Positions 52,369-62,033 of a stretch of DNA of 64,000 bases are shown one piece after another; position 1 is the stretch's first letter; each line of letters starts with the position of its first letter. Source of the stretch: an uncultured Coriobacteriales bacterium. Lineage in GTDB: Bacteria; Actinomycetota; Coriobacteriia; Coriobacteriales; UMGS124. A program made the position numbers and the translations under genes. Under the pieces are notes generated by a model. The model ran no database searches and was not told the DNA's origin. It saw only the letters and a list, made by a program, of their open reading frames with translations. The stretch is from assembly GCA_934636245.1 (NCBI GenBank), contig CAKUAI010000011.1, positions 1-64,000 of the forward strand. The letters are read 5' to 3'.

Positions 52369-52740
52369 TCAGGAAGCCTGCTTACTGTACAGGGCGTCGT
52401 TGCGGGAGAGCAGGTAGGCACAATACTGGTTCATGCTAATGCCTTCTCGCTTTGAGTGCTCGGCCAGGGAGCGGTGAAGGCTGCGCGGTATCCGTAGCTT
52501 GAACTGACCCGAGTATTCCTCGAGGCTGTCGGACTCGTGTATTTCGATGCCGTCTTCGATTGCGGCTTCTAGCCATGCTTTCTTGGCATCCAACGCGTTG
52601 GAAACCGCGACGTCAATGGTGTCGCCGCACGTGATGCAGCCGGGCAAGTCGGGGAAGGAGGCGACGAATCCGCCCTCATCCTTGTCTTCAATGATTTCCA
52701 TGCGGTAGTTCATACTCATATACTCATCAAGCGTTTTCAT
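52369..52740 (-). CDS. HicB-family antitoxin (no HicA seen)
   Basis: 123 residues from the ATG at 52740; the frame extends to 52833 without a good start. The N-terminal HicB domain has DEGGFVASFPDLPGCITCGD (about 18-37), a partly degenerate RNase H-like fold. The C-terminal ribbon-helix-helix reads GQFKLRIPRSLHRSLAEHS and SMNQYCAYLLSRND. HicB normally sits next to the small RNA-binding toxin HicA; I find no HicA frame in the 241 bases downstream or 297 bases upstream. It may be an orphan repressor. Confidence 0.85.
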   Translation of the reverse strand: MKTLDEYMSMNYRMEIIEDKDEGGFVASFPDLPGCITCGDTIDVAVSNALDAKKAWLEAAIEDGIEIHESDSLEEYSGQFKLRIPRSLHRSLAEHSKREGISMNQYCAYLLSRNDALYSKQAS

Positions 52741-53037
52741 TATTGCTGGCCTCGCTTTCGACAATTTGGCGCACCAATTTCGACGTAGGTTACCATGCCG
52801 ATGATGAATGAACCTGATTGTGATCGCATTCACCTGTTCCTTTAAAAGACATTATTTACCAGCTCAATCCCTAAACAAGGGATCCCTGAAGAATCCCTTT
52901 TGAACAAGAAACTGTCCCTTGCTTAGGGCTATCGAGATTGATGCGGCGTCGCCTACCTTTATCTCAGTGCGACGGCGAAGTTGCCTGTGGGCATCGCCGC
53001 TAGCCTGTATACAAACGAGATTCAAAGGAGCGCAGAC

Positions 53038-54711
53038 ATGGAGCAGCAGTGCAACATCACTCGACGCAACCTTATGGGGGCTGCTGGGGTTGCTATGGCT
53101 GGGACCGCAGTTGCTAGTACGTCGCTTGGCGCTGGGGCGCGGCCTGCATTGGCCGATATGGCCGATGGTACGCCCGAAGGCACGTACGCTCGCCGTATTA
53201 GCGGCAAGGAGCAGTTTGCTATCGCACCGGCCAAGGTGTCCGATCTTGGCGAGCCGGACGAAAGCTGCGACTGGCTGGTCATCGGTGCCGGCAACACGGG
53301 TCTCTTTGGTGCCATCCATGGCCTTGAGCTGGGCATGGACACGGTTCTGCTTGAAGCCGGCGAGTATACGGGTGGCGGCGGTGCCGGCACCGAGGCCACG
53401 CAGCTTTTCAATGACAGCAAATACCTCCAGGAGTCCGGCACCGAATGTGGCAGCTTCTTCGATATCTACCATTACTTTGGTGTGCAAAACGCCTGGCTTA
53501 ACGATGGTTTGCTCTTTTCGAACTATGTCAAGCATAATCACGGTCCGCATGACTGGCTCTACGACCATGACTTCCCCACGGTGTTCTGCTCAGCTGGCGG
53601 GCTTGAGGCGCCGGTCGGTGGCGTCATGTACGAGGGCATCGGCTCGGGTGTGAACGCCTTCATTACCAAGACGTTTACCGAAGAGGGTGGCCGCCTCATG
53701 GCTCAGACGTGCGCTACGCAGCTGGTTGTGAACGATGAGGGCGTAGTCGTGGGCGCATTGGCGCAAAAGGCTGACGGCTCCCAAATCTATATCTCGGCCA
53801 AGAACGTTTTCCTTGGTACGGGCGGCTTCGGTACCAACCCCGACATGGTTGCTTACTACATTGGCGAGGCAGGCACCGTTGCGTACAAGCGTGACGAACA
53901 GCTTGGTATCCATCACAATGGTGACGGCATCTGCATGGCGCTTGGCGTGGGTGGCGTGGAGTCGCAGGAGATGTGGTGTGCCGCTGTGGGTCAGGGTTCG
54001 CCTTCCAATTTCGAGGACGATCCTTGGGATGGTCCTGTCGACTGGGCCGGCCGTGAGCCGTTCCTGTGGGTGAACGAGCGCGGCAAGCGTTTGGGCGACG
54101 AGCACTGGCAGTCCATTTCCTCGACGTTTGGCATTGCATATCGCCAGACGGGTGGTTACTACTGGAATGTCTTCGACCAGGACACCGTAGAGCGCATGCA
54201 GACCCAGCCGTTCATCATGGGTTCGCGTTGGGTCATTGCACCGGAGGGCGACGGCGACCCCATCCCTGAGATGGGCGAGGTGCTGGCGGCCCGCAACGGC
54301 AACGGCGGCGTTGTGATGGCTGATACCCTGGAGGAGCTTGCCGAGGCCTGCGGTATTGACTATGACGGTCTTGCCACCACGGTTGAGCGCTATAACGGTT
54401 TCTGTGAAGTGGGCGATGACCTGGACTTTTACAAGGACCCCTCATGTCTATTCCCTGTGGCAAAGGCCCCGTTCTATGCCGTTAAGCAGGTGCCCACTTG
54501 GTTCTCTACGCTGAATGGTGTCGTCGTGGATGAGGACCTGCACGTGCTTGATGAGAAGGGCTACCCGATTTCCGGTCTCTATGCCGGCGGCGCCGATGCG
54601 TCTCAGTTTTTCATGACCGAATACAACCATCACTTTGGCGGCTCGTGCTCCGCATTCAGCTATTTCTGCGGTTGGTATGCTGCCGAGGTTGCCAGCAAGT
54701 CCCTGCAGTAA
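53038..54711 (+). CDS. Tat-exported FAD-dependent reductase
   Basis: 557 residues from the ATG at 53038, after CAAAGGAG. Tat motif ITRRNLMGAAG; the mature N-terminus is unusually long before the Rossmann motif GAGNTG at residues 83-88. The arginine motif is NERGKRLGDEHW. The C-terminal loop GLYAGGADASQFFMTEYNHH contains two His residues close to the active-site rim. It is followed after 76 bases by a second flavoprotein on the same strand, with a hairpin between. Confidence 0.9.
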   Translation: MEQQCNITRRNLMGAAGVAMAGTAVASTSLGAGARPALADMADGTPEGTYARRISGKEQFAIAPAKVSDLGEPDESCDWLVIGAGNTGLFGAIHGLELGMDTVLLEAGEYTGGGGAGTEATQLFNDSKYLQESGTECGSFFDIYHYFGVQNAWLNDGLLFSNYVKHNHGPHDWLYDHDFPTVFCSAGGLEAPVGGVMYEGIGSGVNAFITKTFTEEGGRLMAQTCATQLVVNDEGVVVGALAQKADGSQIYISAKNVFLGTGGFGTNPDMVAYYIGEAGTVAYKRDEQLGIHHNGDGICMALGVGGVESQEMWCAAVGQGSPSNFEDDPWDGPVDWAGREPFLWVNERGKRLGDEHWQSISSTFGIAYRQTGGYYWNVFDQDTVERMQTQPFIMGSRWVIAPEGDGDPIPEMGEVLAARNGNGGVVMADTLEELAEACGIDYDGLATTVERYNGFCEVGDDLDFYKDPSCLFPVAKAPFYAVKQVPTWFSTLNGVVVDEDLHVLDEKGYPISGLYAGGADASQFFMTEYNHHFGGSCSAFSYFCGWYAAEVASKSLQ

Positions 54712-54722
54712 GTCGTGTTGTC

Positions 54723-54756
54723 ATGGGGCCGGCTCACCGGGACGAGTCGGCCCCAT
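54723..54756 (+). terminator. Hairpin between two flavoprotein genes
   Basis: Arms 54723-54735 and 54744-54756 pair over 13 bp with one G-T wobble. No T-run follows, so it may be a partial terminator or a processing site. Confidence 0.6.
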
Positions 54757-54787
54757 ATCAAAAGCAAAGCTTGAAAGGGGCATCGAG

Positions 54788-56419
54788 ATGGAAGTCACTC
54801 GTAAGACATTTCTAACTGGAGCTGCTATGGGGGTCGCCGCGTCTTGCGCTGCTTCGCTTGCGGCCGAGGCGAATACCGCCAATGCCTCCGCTCCCTCGAC
54901 TGATAACAGCGACTGGCTCGGCGAGCCGCCCACTGTTGCGGTAGAGGATTGCAAGGAGACCGTTGAGGCCGAGGTCGTTGTTGTCGGCGGTGCGCTGGCT
55001 GGCGAATTTGCGGCCTACTCTGCCATTCTCTCGGGTGCCGATGTTGTCATGATTGAGCGCAACGGAACCGGCCACGTGGGCGGTTCGGGCATTGGCTTTG
55101 TCAATTCGAAGTATCAGATTGAAGCCGGCCAGCCTGAACATGATCCTTATGAGGTCATGCAGCGCTTGAACAACCAGACTCAAAACCGCACGAGTCTTGC
55201 CTTGCTTGCCCCATTCTGCCTGCATAGCGGCCAGGTTCTTGATGAGCTTGAGGCAAATGTCCTGCAGGCAGCCGGCTGTCCTGGCACGGCGACGGCTGGT
55301 TCGGACAGTGGCATGGATGTGTTCTGCCCTACGCTCAGCAGTCATGTCGACTTCGACCCGACGGGCTCAGACAGCCTGGAGACTTTCAACTTTGCCATGA
55401 CCGACTGGATTGCAGCGCATGGTGGCCGCATGTTCTTCAACACGTGCGGTCGAGTTCTTACCCAGGATGCCGACGGTACTGTGACCGGTGTTATTGCCAC
55501 CAACCCTGATGGCGACTACGTATACTACAAGGCAAGTAAGGCCGTCATTGTCTGCACTGGTTCTTACGGCCATAACGAAGAGATGATGGAGCATTTCAAT
55601 TCTTCGTGGGTCTGTGACTTTGCCCGCAAATACGGCGTCTATAACGGTCGCGTCACGGAAAGGACGCCTATTACCACCGATGAGTTCATGGATGACGGCA
55701 CGGGCCACAAGATGATGGTGTGGGCTGGCGCAGACATGGAGCAGGCCGATCACTCGTTCCAGGCCTGGGAGGATGCGGGTTATTACTGGTGGCCCTTCCT
55801 GCAGGTCACGTGCAAAGGCGAGCGTTTCCGTAACGAGCAGAGCTCCTGGCTCTCGCAGTGCAACACCATTGTCGAGCGTCCCGAGCGCGTGAACTACTAT
55901 TGGCAGATTCGCTCCATGAAGGACATGGACATGCCGGCGACGTTGCCCATCACAACTCTTGACGTTTGGGACGATGTGGTCGAGGCCGGCACCGAGTACT
56001 ATGACGCCGATACAATCGAGGAGCTTGCCGAGCTCATCGACATTGACCCTGCGGTGCTTACCGCCACGGTCAATCGTTACAACGAGCTGTGCGAGAAGGG
56101 CGTGGATGAGGATTGGGGCAAGAATCCCCAGTATCTGCACCCCGTGGTTGAGCCGCCGTTCCGTGCCGCCAAGGCCACGTGTCATTTCTACTGCACGTCT
56201 TCGGGTGTGCGTTGCAACGGCAAGCTCCAGGTGTGCGACAAAGACTGGCAGCCCATTCCCCATCTCTTTGCTGCCGGCAATAATGTGGGCTGGCGTTTGG
56301 GCTGTGGCTACCAGATGACTGTGCCCGGCATGTGCAATGCCTTCGCACTGTTCCATGGCTATGAGGCCGGTCGTTACGCCGCTGACCCCGACTTTACCTG
56401 GGATCAGTTGGAGGCATAA
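54788..56419 (+). CDS. FAD-dependent reductase with atypical Tat (RK) and Rossmann motifs
   Basis: 543 residues from the ATG at 54788, after AAAGGGG. The signal reads EVTRKTFLTGAA: lysine replaces the second Tat arginine. The dinucleotide motif reads GGALAG (residues 67-72), with alanine in place of the second conserved glycine. The rest is intact: CKGERFRNEQ arginine, C-terminal loop IPHLFAAGNNVGWRLGCGYQ. Export and FAD affinity may be weaker than in the paralogs. It lies in the same transcript direction as 53038-54711 and converges with the LuxR gene at 56529. Confidence 0.88.
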   Translation: MEVTRKTFLTGAAMGVAASCAASLAAEANTANASAPSTDNSDWLGEPPTVAVEDCKETVEAEVVVVGGALAGEFAAYSAILSGADVVMIERNGTGHVGGSGIGFVNSKYQIEAGQPEHDPYEVMQRLNNQTQNRTSLALLAPFCLHSGQVLDELEANVLQAAGCPGTATAGSDSGMDVFCPTLSSHVDFDPTGSDSLETFNFAMTDWIAAHGGRMFFNTCGRVLTQDADGTVTGVIATNPDGDYVYYKASKAVIVCTGSYGHNEEMMEHFNSSWVCDFARKYGVYNGRVTERTPITTDEFMDDGTGHKMMVWAGADMEQADHSFQAWEDAGYYWWPFLQVTCKGERFRNEQSSWLSQCNTIVERPERVNYYWQIRSMKDMDMPATLPITTLDVWDDVVEAGTEYYDADTIEELAELIDIDPAVLTATVNRYNELCEKGVDEDWGKNPQYLHPVVEPPFRAAKATCHFYCTSSGVRCNGKLQVCDKDWQPIPHLFAAGNNVGWRLGCGYQMTVPGMCNAFALFHGYEAGRYAADPDFTWDQLEA

Positions 56420-56467
56420 GGCCTAACTGGTCATCGCGGTTCCGCGAAGCTCGCAAGATACTATTTG

Positions 56468-56508
56468 GCCCGCTGGCAACGTGAGACGTGCGTTGCCAGC
56501 GGGCTATT
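56468..56508. terminator. Bidirectional terminator between flavoprotein and LuxR gene
   Basis: Perfect 14-bp arms GCCCGCTGGCAACG (56468-56481) and CGTTGCCAGCGGGC (56491-56504), followed by TATTTG. Confidence 0.88.
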
Positions 56509-56528
56509 TGTATCCGCAATGATTGAAT

Positions 56529-58055
56529 CTAATGTCGCATGTGAGCCTGTGTCTCGACGAGATCGAGCAGTTCTTGCCGTGCGTGAACATCCAGTGCTGC
56601 GTAAATTGCCTTGCGGTATGTCGCTACGGTGCTGTCGGACAACCCCAATGTTTCAGCGATGCGCTGTATGCTCACGCCCTTGACAAGAAGGCGCATTACA
56701 TCTGCTTGGCGGGGTGTGAGTCCGTTTTCTTTGGCCAGAAGGGCGCAGACAGTGTCAGTATCTGCATTGATGATGGGTTGCCCGCTAGGTGCCACATTCT
56801 CGTTATTTGATGAGCTCTTTTGGGTGTGAGAGAACAAAGGCAGCATAAATGAGGGAATGGCAAATAGGTACAGAAGCAGCGCCGTGATAATGGGTGAGAG
56901 GTTTTCGACAAACGAAGGCGATTCGAGCGAGAAGAGCACTTCGGGAGTTCGGGCAAGATAGACAAAACCGCCAAGTATGCCGTATACCAGGATAGGAGAC
57001 ACCTTGGATTTGCGTGAGATGGCGCAGCTTTCTAGCAAGATAAGCAGCGAGACTATGCAGAAGCAGACTTCGCTGAAGAATAGGACAAACCATCGCTCGC
57101 TGGGTTGAAAAAATGCTCCGACGAGTACCGCGCTTGCCATGATTGGCAGCATGGCACGGTAGGCATCCGTGATGGTCAGTCTTCTCTTTCCCAGAAGCAT
57201 AAATGCCCCAAGGGCGATTACTGCGAGCAGGTTTGCTCCTTGGGCAATTAGATTGCGCGTAAGCTCGCCTGTGATGAATTCCATATATGCGGTGCTGACG
57301 ATGGGGGCAGCAAGCGAAAGAACAACGGCGCAAATGATTGAGGGAAGCAGCTGAGTCGCGAGGCTACTCGTGCTTGACGTTGCGGAGTTGCCCGTAGCAG
57401 TCTGCGGTTTGTTTTGCTGCGCTTGCGATTGGGCGTTCCTTGCGCTTGCTTCGTAGCGAGCGTGGTTAGCGCGTAGCAAGATCAACGAAGCGGGCATGAA
57501 CACGATGGCCGCCAGCAGAATACGTATTGATGCGGGGGCAAGGCAAAGAACTATGCCACTGGCAATGGACCCCAGCGAAGCAATGAGCAGAAGCTTGACA
57601 ATTTCGTTTTGTGGGCGCGCTGCAACGAGGGCCGTCCACTGAATGTAGCCAAGGGTCATTCCGACACCCAAGAACAATCCATAGAGCGAGATGAGCCACG
57701 GTGAGCGCAAACCAACCTCATAGGAGGCGAGACAAGCGAGAAAGCCGGTGAACGAAGCGGCTGCCAAACGCCACAGTGATTCAAAGAGCGCTTCGTTGAC
57801 GGGTTTTCTTCCAGCAGTTGTCGCTACGACAAAGAATGTAAGGACATAGGCTCCCTGTTGTGCGAGAACATAGGGCGCTGTTTCGGCATGGGGAGGGGTA
57901 AACGGCAGGGCATATGTGGCTCCACAGCACGACACGAATGTCATCCACACGAAGATGCCGACGGCATACAGGGCGAAGCCGGGCATAGTATCGGTTTGGC
58001 TACTGGCGTTTGTGGCCGATGACTCCTGTACTCGCATGTTGCCTTGCTTGGCCAT
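56529..58055 (-). CDS. LuxR-type regulator with multi-span membrane N-terminus
   Basis: 508 residues from an ATG at 58055 after GAGGGGC. About residues 25-420 are hydrophobic spans, interrupted by a polar Gln/Ser/Thr-rich loop (about 200-230). The LuxR domain starts LTPRQADVMRLLVKGVS and ends HARQELLDLVETQAHMRH. It converges with the flavoprotein at 54788-56419 rather than diverging from it, and the next gene upstream is another LuxR regulator, so its target is less clear than for its paralogs. Confidence 0.87.
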   Translation of the reverse strand: MAKQGNMRVQESSATNASSQTDTMPGFALYAVGIFVWMTFVSCCGATYALPFTPPHAETAPYVLAQQGAYVLTFFVVATTAGRKPVNEALFESLWRLAAASFTGFLACLASYEVGLRSPWLISLYGLFLGVGMTLGYIQWTALVAARPQNEIVKLLLIASLGSIASGIVLCLAPASIRILLAAIVFMPASLILLRANHARYEASARNAQSQAQQNKPQTATGNSATSSTSSLATQLLPSIICAVVLSLAAPIVSTAYMEFITGELTRNLIAQGANLLAVIALGAFMLLGKRRLTITDAYRAMLPIMASAVLVGAFFQPSERWFVLFFSEVCFCIVSLLILLESCAISRKSKVSPILVYGILGGFVYLARTPEVLFSLESPSFVENLSPIITALLLYLFAIPSFMLPLFSHTQKSSSNNENVAPSGQPIINADTDTVCALLAKENGLTPRQADVMRLLVKGVSIQRIAETLGLSDSTVATYRKAIYAALDVHARQELLDLVETQAHMRH

Positions 58056-58174
58056 CGGATGCCCCTCTTGTTGTTCCGTGCCTTTCCGTGAGCTGCGATT
58101 ATACGGCGTAACTTCAATTCACGCCATGAGAAGCCAGGGCGGCGGACGCTGATTTCGAGTGTTGACTGCATGCG

Positions 58175-58262
58175 GAATGGTCCGCGGAGCATGTTCGCTG
58201 GCCAATCGTGCAGAACGGACCATTTCACGACCTTTTTGGGTCCATTTTGGTCCATTTAGCAC
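58175..58262. repeat. Dispersed intergenic element, copy B
   Basis: 88 bases matching copy A (46828-46916) at 66 positions. It too sits between the 3' end of a minus-strand LuxR gene (58323) and the start of the next minus-strand gene (58055). AATGGTCC (58175-58182) pairs with GGACCATT (58216-58223) as an internal inverted repeat. Confidence 0.8.
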
Positions 58263-58322
58263 GCCTGGCTGTCAAAAGAGGGATATCTCGCTGGAGGGAT
58301 CCGCGGCCAGCCTCCTTTCCCC

Positions 58323-59825
58323 CTACACTCCCAGCTTGCGTTGCAGCTCGGTCTTGGTGTGCACGTCGAGCTTGGTGTAGATGTGCTGGGTGTGGCCGCG
58401 GACGGTGTTTTCCGAGAGGTAGAGCGTCTCGGCGATGTAGGCGCGGGTGCGGCCCTGGCACAGAAGCAGCAGCACCTCGGCCTCGCGGGCGGTGAGGTCG
58501 TATATCGAGGCGGCGGCGTCGCAGGCGCTTTGAAGGGCGTCGGGCGAGGCCTCTCCCTCGTGCTTCTGAAAGTCGGAGAACACGAGCGCGAGCGTGGGGT
58601 CGCGCAGGTCGAAGAACAGCACGGAGAACGCGAGCAGGCAGAAGAGGGCCGCGCAGTTGTAGAACATACCGGTGGCCTGTATGTCTGCCAACCCGGGCAC
58701 GGTGCTGGCGATGAGCGATGGCGCCTCATAGGCGATGCGCGCCACGCCGAAGACGAAGAACGGGTGCAGCGTGCTGTGGTGCGAAATGTCGGCAAAGACG
58801 AGCCAGATGAACATGACGAGCAGGCTTCCCGCCGCCGCAAGGACCGAGGCCCCCGCGCCCGCAAGGCTTTCTTCTGCCGTAAAGAGCAGGGCGACACCCA
58901 GCAGTACCAGGAAAATCGACCAGATCTGCTGGAACGTGAACGACCCGCTGCGAACAAGCATCATATAGAGGATGAGTACCGCCACCGCTATCTCGGCCAG
59001 GCAGCACACGGTGGAGAGCGAAATGGAGATGCCCTCGACGCGCGTGAGGCAGAAGATGAAGCGCCATACTACGATGAAGGCGGTGACCTTCCACAACGGA
59101 CCCCACGAACCTTGCGCGCCCGTGCACCACACATCGCCAACAGGGGAAGCGCCCCCTTTGCCCGCGGCGTTCTCATTGCGACCGTCGGCCTCGATGCCAG
59201 AAGGCTGTCCCTTGCCCAGACCAGGCACGTGCAAGCTTGCCTGGTGCAGAGTCAGAATAGAGACGAGCGGCAAGACCGCCACAGGGATGGCGACCATTTG
59301 GGCCGGTACGTAGTAGAGGAGCAGTTTGACCGCGCAGCCCACGACGTGTGCGCCAAATATGCACCCCACGGTTTCGCGCAGGTTGAGCCTGCTGAGAAAG
59401 ACCCCCCACCGCACGAATAGCCACGCCATGCCAATTTCGGTGACCACGGTTGATACGGTCGCCGCCGCCATAATTGTTTCCGCGGGAACAAGCATGCCGG
59501 CCGCCGGCAGGGTGAAGAGGGCCATCAGCGTCGCGATGGGCCAGTCGGGCGCGTGGGTCGCTTGAACTCGCTCGGGATGACGCCATCCCCAACGGGCGGC
59601 GATCAGGAGCGCACATATCATCGTGGCTGAGGACAAGGCGTGCCATGTGACGCTTGGTTCAAGGGCGTGTGCACCGTTCATCCAACCGATCCAGATGTTG
59701 CCGCAGCACAGGCCGAGGAACCACAGGCCATTCTCCGCCACGAACGTGCGGCCGGCTTGGGCGGCATCTCGTCCGGCGGCGATTTTGCGCGCGCCCTTGC
59801 CTTCGGCGCGATTGGTCATGCCCAT
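58323..59825 (-). CDS. LuxR-type regulator with multi-span membrane N-terminus
   Basis: 500 residues from the ATG at 59825 (MGMTNRAEG), after AAGGGGTGG; the open frame to 59918 is ignored. About residues 30-425 are membrane spans. The LuxR domain starts LTAREAEVLLLLCQGRT, recognition region SENTVRGHTQHIYTKLDVHT, ends ELQRKLGV. It is divergent from the flavoprotein at 60083 and its likely regulator. Confidence 0.88.
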   Translation of the reverse strand: MGMTNRAEGKGARKIAAGRDAAQAGRTFVAENGLWFLGLCCGNIWIGWMNGAHALEPSVTWHALSSATMICALLIAARWGWRHPERVQATHAPDWPIATLMALFTLPAAGMLVPAETIMAAATVSTVVTEIGMAWLFVRWGVFLSRLNLRETVGCIFGAHVVGCAVKLLLYYVPAQMVAIPVAVLPLVSILTLHQASLHVPGLGKGQPSGIEADGRNENAAGKGGASPVGDVWCTGAQGSWGPLWKVTAFIVVWRFIFCLTRVEGISISLSTVCCLAEIAVAVLILYMMLVRSGSFTFQQIWSIFLVLLGVALLFTAEESLAGAGASVLAAAGSLLVMFIWLVFADISHHSTLHPFFVFGVARIAYEAPSLIASTVPGLADIQATGMFYNCAALFCLLAFSVLFFDLRDPTLALVFSDFQKHEGEASPDALQSACDAAASIYDLTAREAEVLLLLCQGRTRAYIAETLYLSENTVRGHTQHIYTKLDVHTKTELQRKLGV

Positions 59826-60082
59826 GATTGTGCCACCCCTTGTCGTCCGACGCTGCACGGCATTGCTTGTTGTTGCAAGCCCACCAAATCGCAATCTTAC
59901 CTGCAAAGCATACATCATCCCAGTTCACATGCGTCAACGTACAAAATGTACCGCATCGTCGCACCTCGATTCAACGCATTCTGTCGGATGGCTCGAGCGC
60001 CGGGCCATGGCAATGTGCAACTCGTTCGTTGGCATGGCGCCTCACACACGGTGGCGCCTCGTACAGAGAAGGAGCCTCCTTC

Positions 60083-61738
60083 ATGAACACGCTCAACCAG
60101 TCCCGTCGAAGCTTCCTCAAGACCACCGGCCTCACGCTCGGCGGCGTCGCCACCGTGGGCATGGCCGCTCAGCTGCCGGCCCGCGCCCTTGCCGAGGGCA
60201 ACGACGCTGCCGCTTCCGTCGACCGGATCACCTGGGACGAGGAGTACGACGTCATCGTCGTCGGTGCTGGCCTTGCCGGCGTCGCTGCTGCCACGGCCGT
60301 GGCACTTGAGGGCAACGGCGCCACCTGCCTGCTGCTTGAGAAGTCCTCGGCCGAGCTCGGCGGCGGCAACTCGCAGTTCTCCGCCGGCATGGTGCTGTGG
60401 ACCAAGGACGTCGAGGGCTTCACGGAGTACCTCAAGGAGCTCCGCGGCGATATGAACAACACCCCCGACGAGGTGCTGGCCGCTTACGCCGAGGGTATCG
60501 GCGAGAACCTCGACTGGGCCCGCAGTCTGTCCACGTGGCTTGAGGAGGAGGCCAACGTCACCGAGCACTTCGAGCCCGGCACCGGCACCTCGTGCTACCC
60601 CGAGTACGGCGAGATGCCCCACGCCTACAGCCTGGGCCGTTTCAACTTCATGCACAAGGGCAAGAAGGAGGATGGCGGCGACTGGAAGTACAACCACGTG
60701 CAGCAGGTCATTTACGATGAGATGATGTTGCACGAGGACGTCGTGACCTTCAAGCACGAGGCTCCCATGACCGCCCTGGTGCAGGACCCGGCCACCAAGC
60801 AGATTATCGGTGTGACCTACGAGTTCGAGGGTGCCACCGTCTACGCCAAGGCCAACAAGGGCGTCATCATGTGCTGCGGCGGCTTTGAGAACAACGAGCA
60901 GATGCGTGCCGACTACCTTTCCGGCGCCACGGCGCGCCCGATCGCCTCGCACACCAACGACGGCGACGGCATCACGGCCTGCGCCAAGGTGGGCGCCGAC
61001 ATGTGGCACATGAACAGCTGCGCCGGCTTCTGGACGTCGCTGTCTCTCATCGAGGGTGACCACACTGCCATGCGCTCGCCCAAGAGCCAGGGTATTACGG
61101 TGGGCATCAACGGCCGTCGCTTCTACATGGACAACGACTGGGACGTCATGATGGACTGGGACAATATGGACGAGGGAGACCTCTCCACGCACGTGGGCTG
61201 CCGTCACGGTCACATGCAGTTCGGCGGCGAGTGGCCGCACCTGCCCATGCCCAAGGACACCTGGTTCATCTGCGACGCCGCAGGCTACGAGGCCGGCATG
61301 GGCGACGGCTTCCCGAGCTTTGGCTGCGACCCCATCGCCGAGGGCGGCTACGGCTACCAGGCCGACACGCTCGAGGAGCTGGCCGAGCAGGCCGGCATGC
61401 CCGCCGAGGAGCTCGTCAAGACCGTCGAACAGTGGAACGAGTGCTGTGCCAACGGCGAGGACGTGTATTTCCACCGTCCCAACACCACGCTGACGCCCAT
61501 CTCTACCGCGCCGTTCTATGCACTGCACTGCTCCGCCACCATGCTCAACACCGACGGCGGCCCTCGCCGCAGCCCCAAGGGCGAGATCCTCAACCTCGAC
61601 GGCGAGCCCATCCCCGGCCTTTACAGCGCCGGCGAGTTCGGCTCCATCTGGTGCAACATGTACAACGGCGGCGGCAACCTGGGCGAGTGCCTGGCCTTCG
61701 GCCGCATCTCCGTGCGCAACTGCCTGGGCATCGCGTAA
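60083..61738 (+). CDS. Tat-exported FAD-dependent reductase
   Basis: 551 residues from the ATG at 60083, after GAAGGAGCC; the frame open from 59828 overlaps the LuxR promoter. Tat motif QSRRSFLKTT, Rossmann motif GAGLAG at residues 61-66. The arginine motif is INGRRFYMDND. NTDGGPRRSPKGEILN and GLYSAGEFGSIWCNMYNGGG place it with 10427 and 48754. Very high GC3 suggests high expression. Divergent LuxR 58323-59825 lies 257 bases away. Confidence 0.9.
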   Translation: MNTLNQSRRSFLKTTGLTLGGVATVGMAAQLPARALAEGNDAAASVDRITWDEEYDVIVVGAGLAGVAAATAVALEGNGATCLLLEKSSAELGGGNSQFSAGMVLWTKDVEGFTEYLKELRGDMNNTPDEVLAAYAEGIGENLDWARSLSTWLEEEANVTEHFEPGTGTSCYPEYGEMPHAYSLGRFNFMHKGKKEDGGDWKYNHVQQVIYDEMMLHEDVVTFKHEAPMTALVQDPATKQIIGVTYEFEGATVYAKANKGVIMCCGGFENNEQMRADYLSGATARPIASHTNDGDGITACAKVGADMWHMNSCAGFWTSLSLIEGDHTAMRSPKSQGITVGINGRRFYMDNDWDVMMDWDNMDEGDLSTHVGCRHGHMQFGGEWPHLPMPKDTWFICDAAGYEAGMGDGFPSFGCDPIAEGGYGYQADTLEELAEQAGMPAEELVKTVEQWNECCANGEDVYFHRPNTTLTPISTAPFYALHCSATMLNTDGGPRRSPKGEILNLDGEPIPGLYSAGEFGSIWCNMYNGGGNLGECLAFGRISVRNCLGIA

Positions 61739-61823
61739 AGAGCGCTGTCTGCCTGGTTGTTTGATGTGACGACTTGCCGGCCGAGCTCATCAGCCCAACT
61801 GGCATTGCCAACTCAGCCTAACG

Positions 61824-61863
61824 CAAAGACCCTCTCGCTCACATCCGAGCGGGGGGCCTTTTG
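61824..61863 (+). terminator. Terminator after the 60083-61738 flavoprotein
   Basis: Arms 61825-61840 and 61847-61862 pair imperfectly around ACATCC; the right arm ends in TTTT. Confidence 0.7.
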
Positions 61864-62033
61864 GGTCTGAGGTCGCAAACTGGCGGGCCATTCGGGCCGC
61901 GTGCTATGCGGGCGCATGCAGGAGGAAGGCCTCGCTCCCGCTCGCCGAGGCGGGGCATCTCCTCGAGCACCCACTCCAGCCAGGCGCGCGTCTCCAGGCC
62001 GTTGGCCCTGGCCGTCATCGACCAGCAGAGCAC
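61839..62033 (-). pseudogene. IS66-family transposase C-terminal remnant
   Basis: The minus strand reads SMTARANGLETRAWLEWVLE and then EMPRLGERE. The pattern TA(K/R)ANGLxxxxWLEWVL is typical of the C-terminal end of IS66 transposases. The rest of the transposase and the IS ends are missing. Confidence 0.65.

Noticed and set aside
59915..61528. A 537-codon minus-strand frame opposite the 60083 reductase
   Set aside because: His/Val/Gly-rich antisense artefact with no motif.
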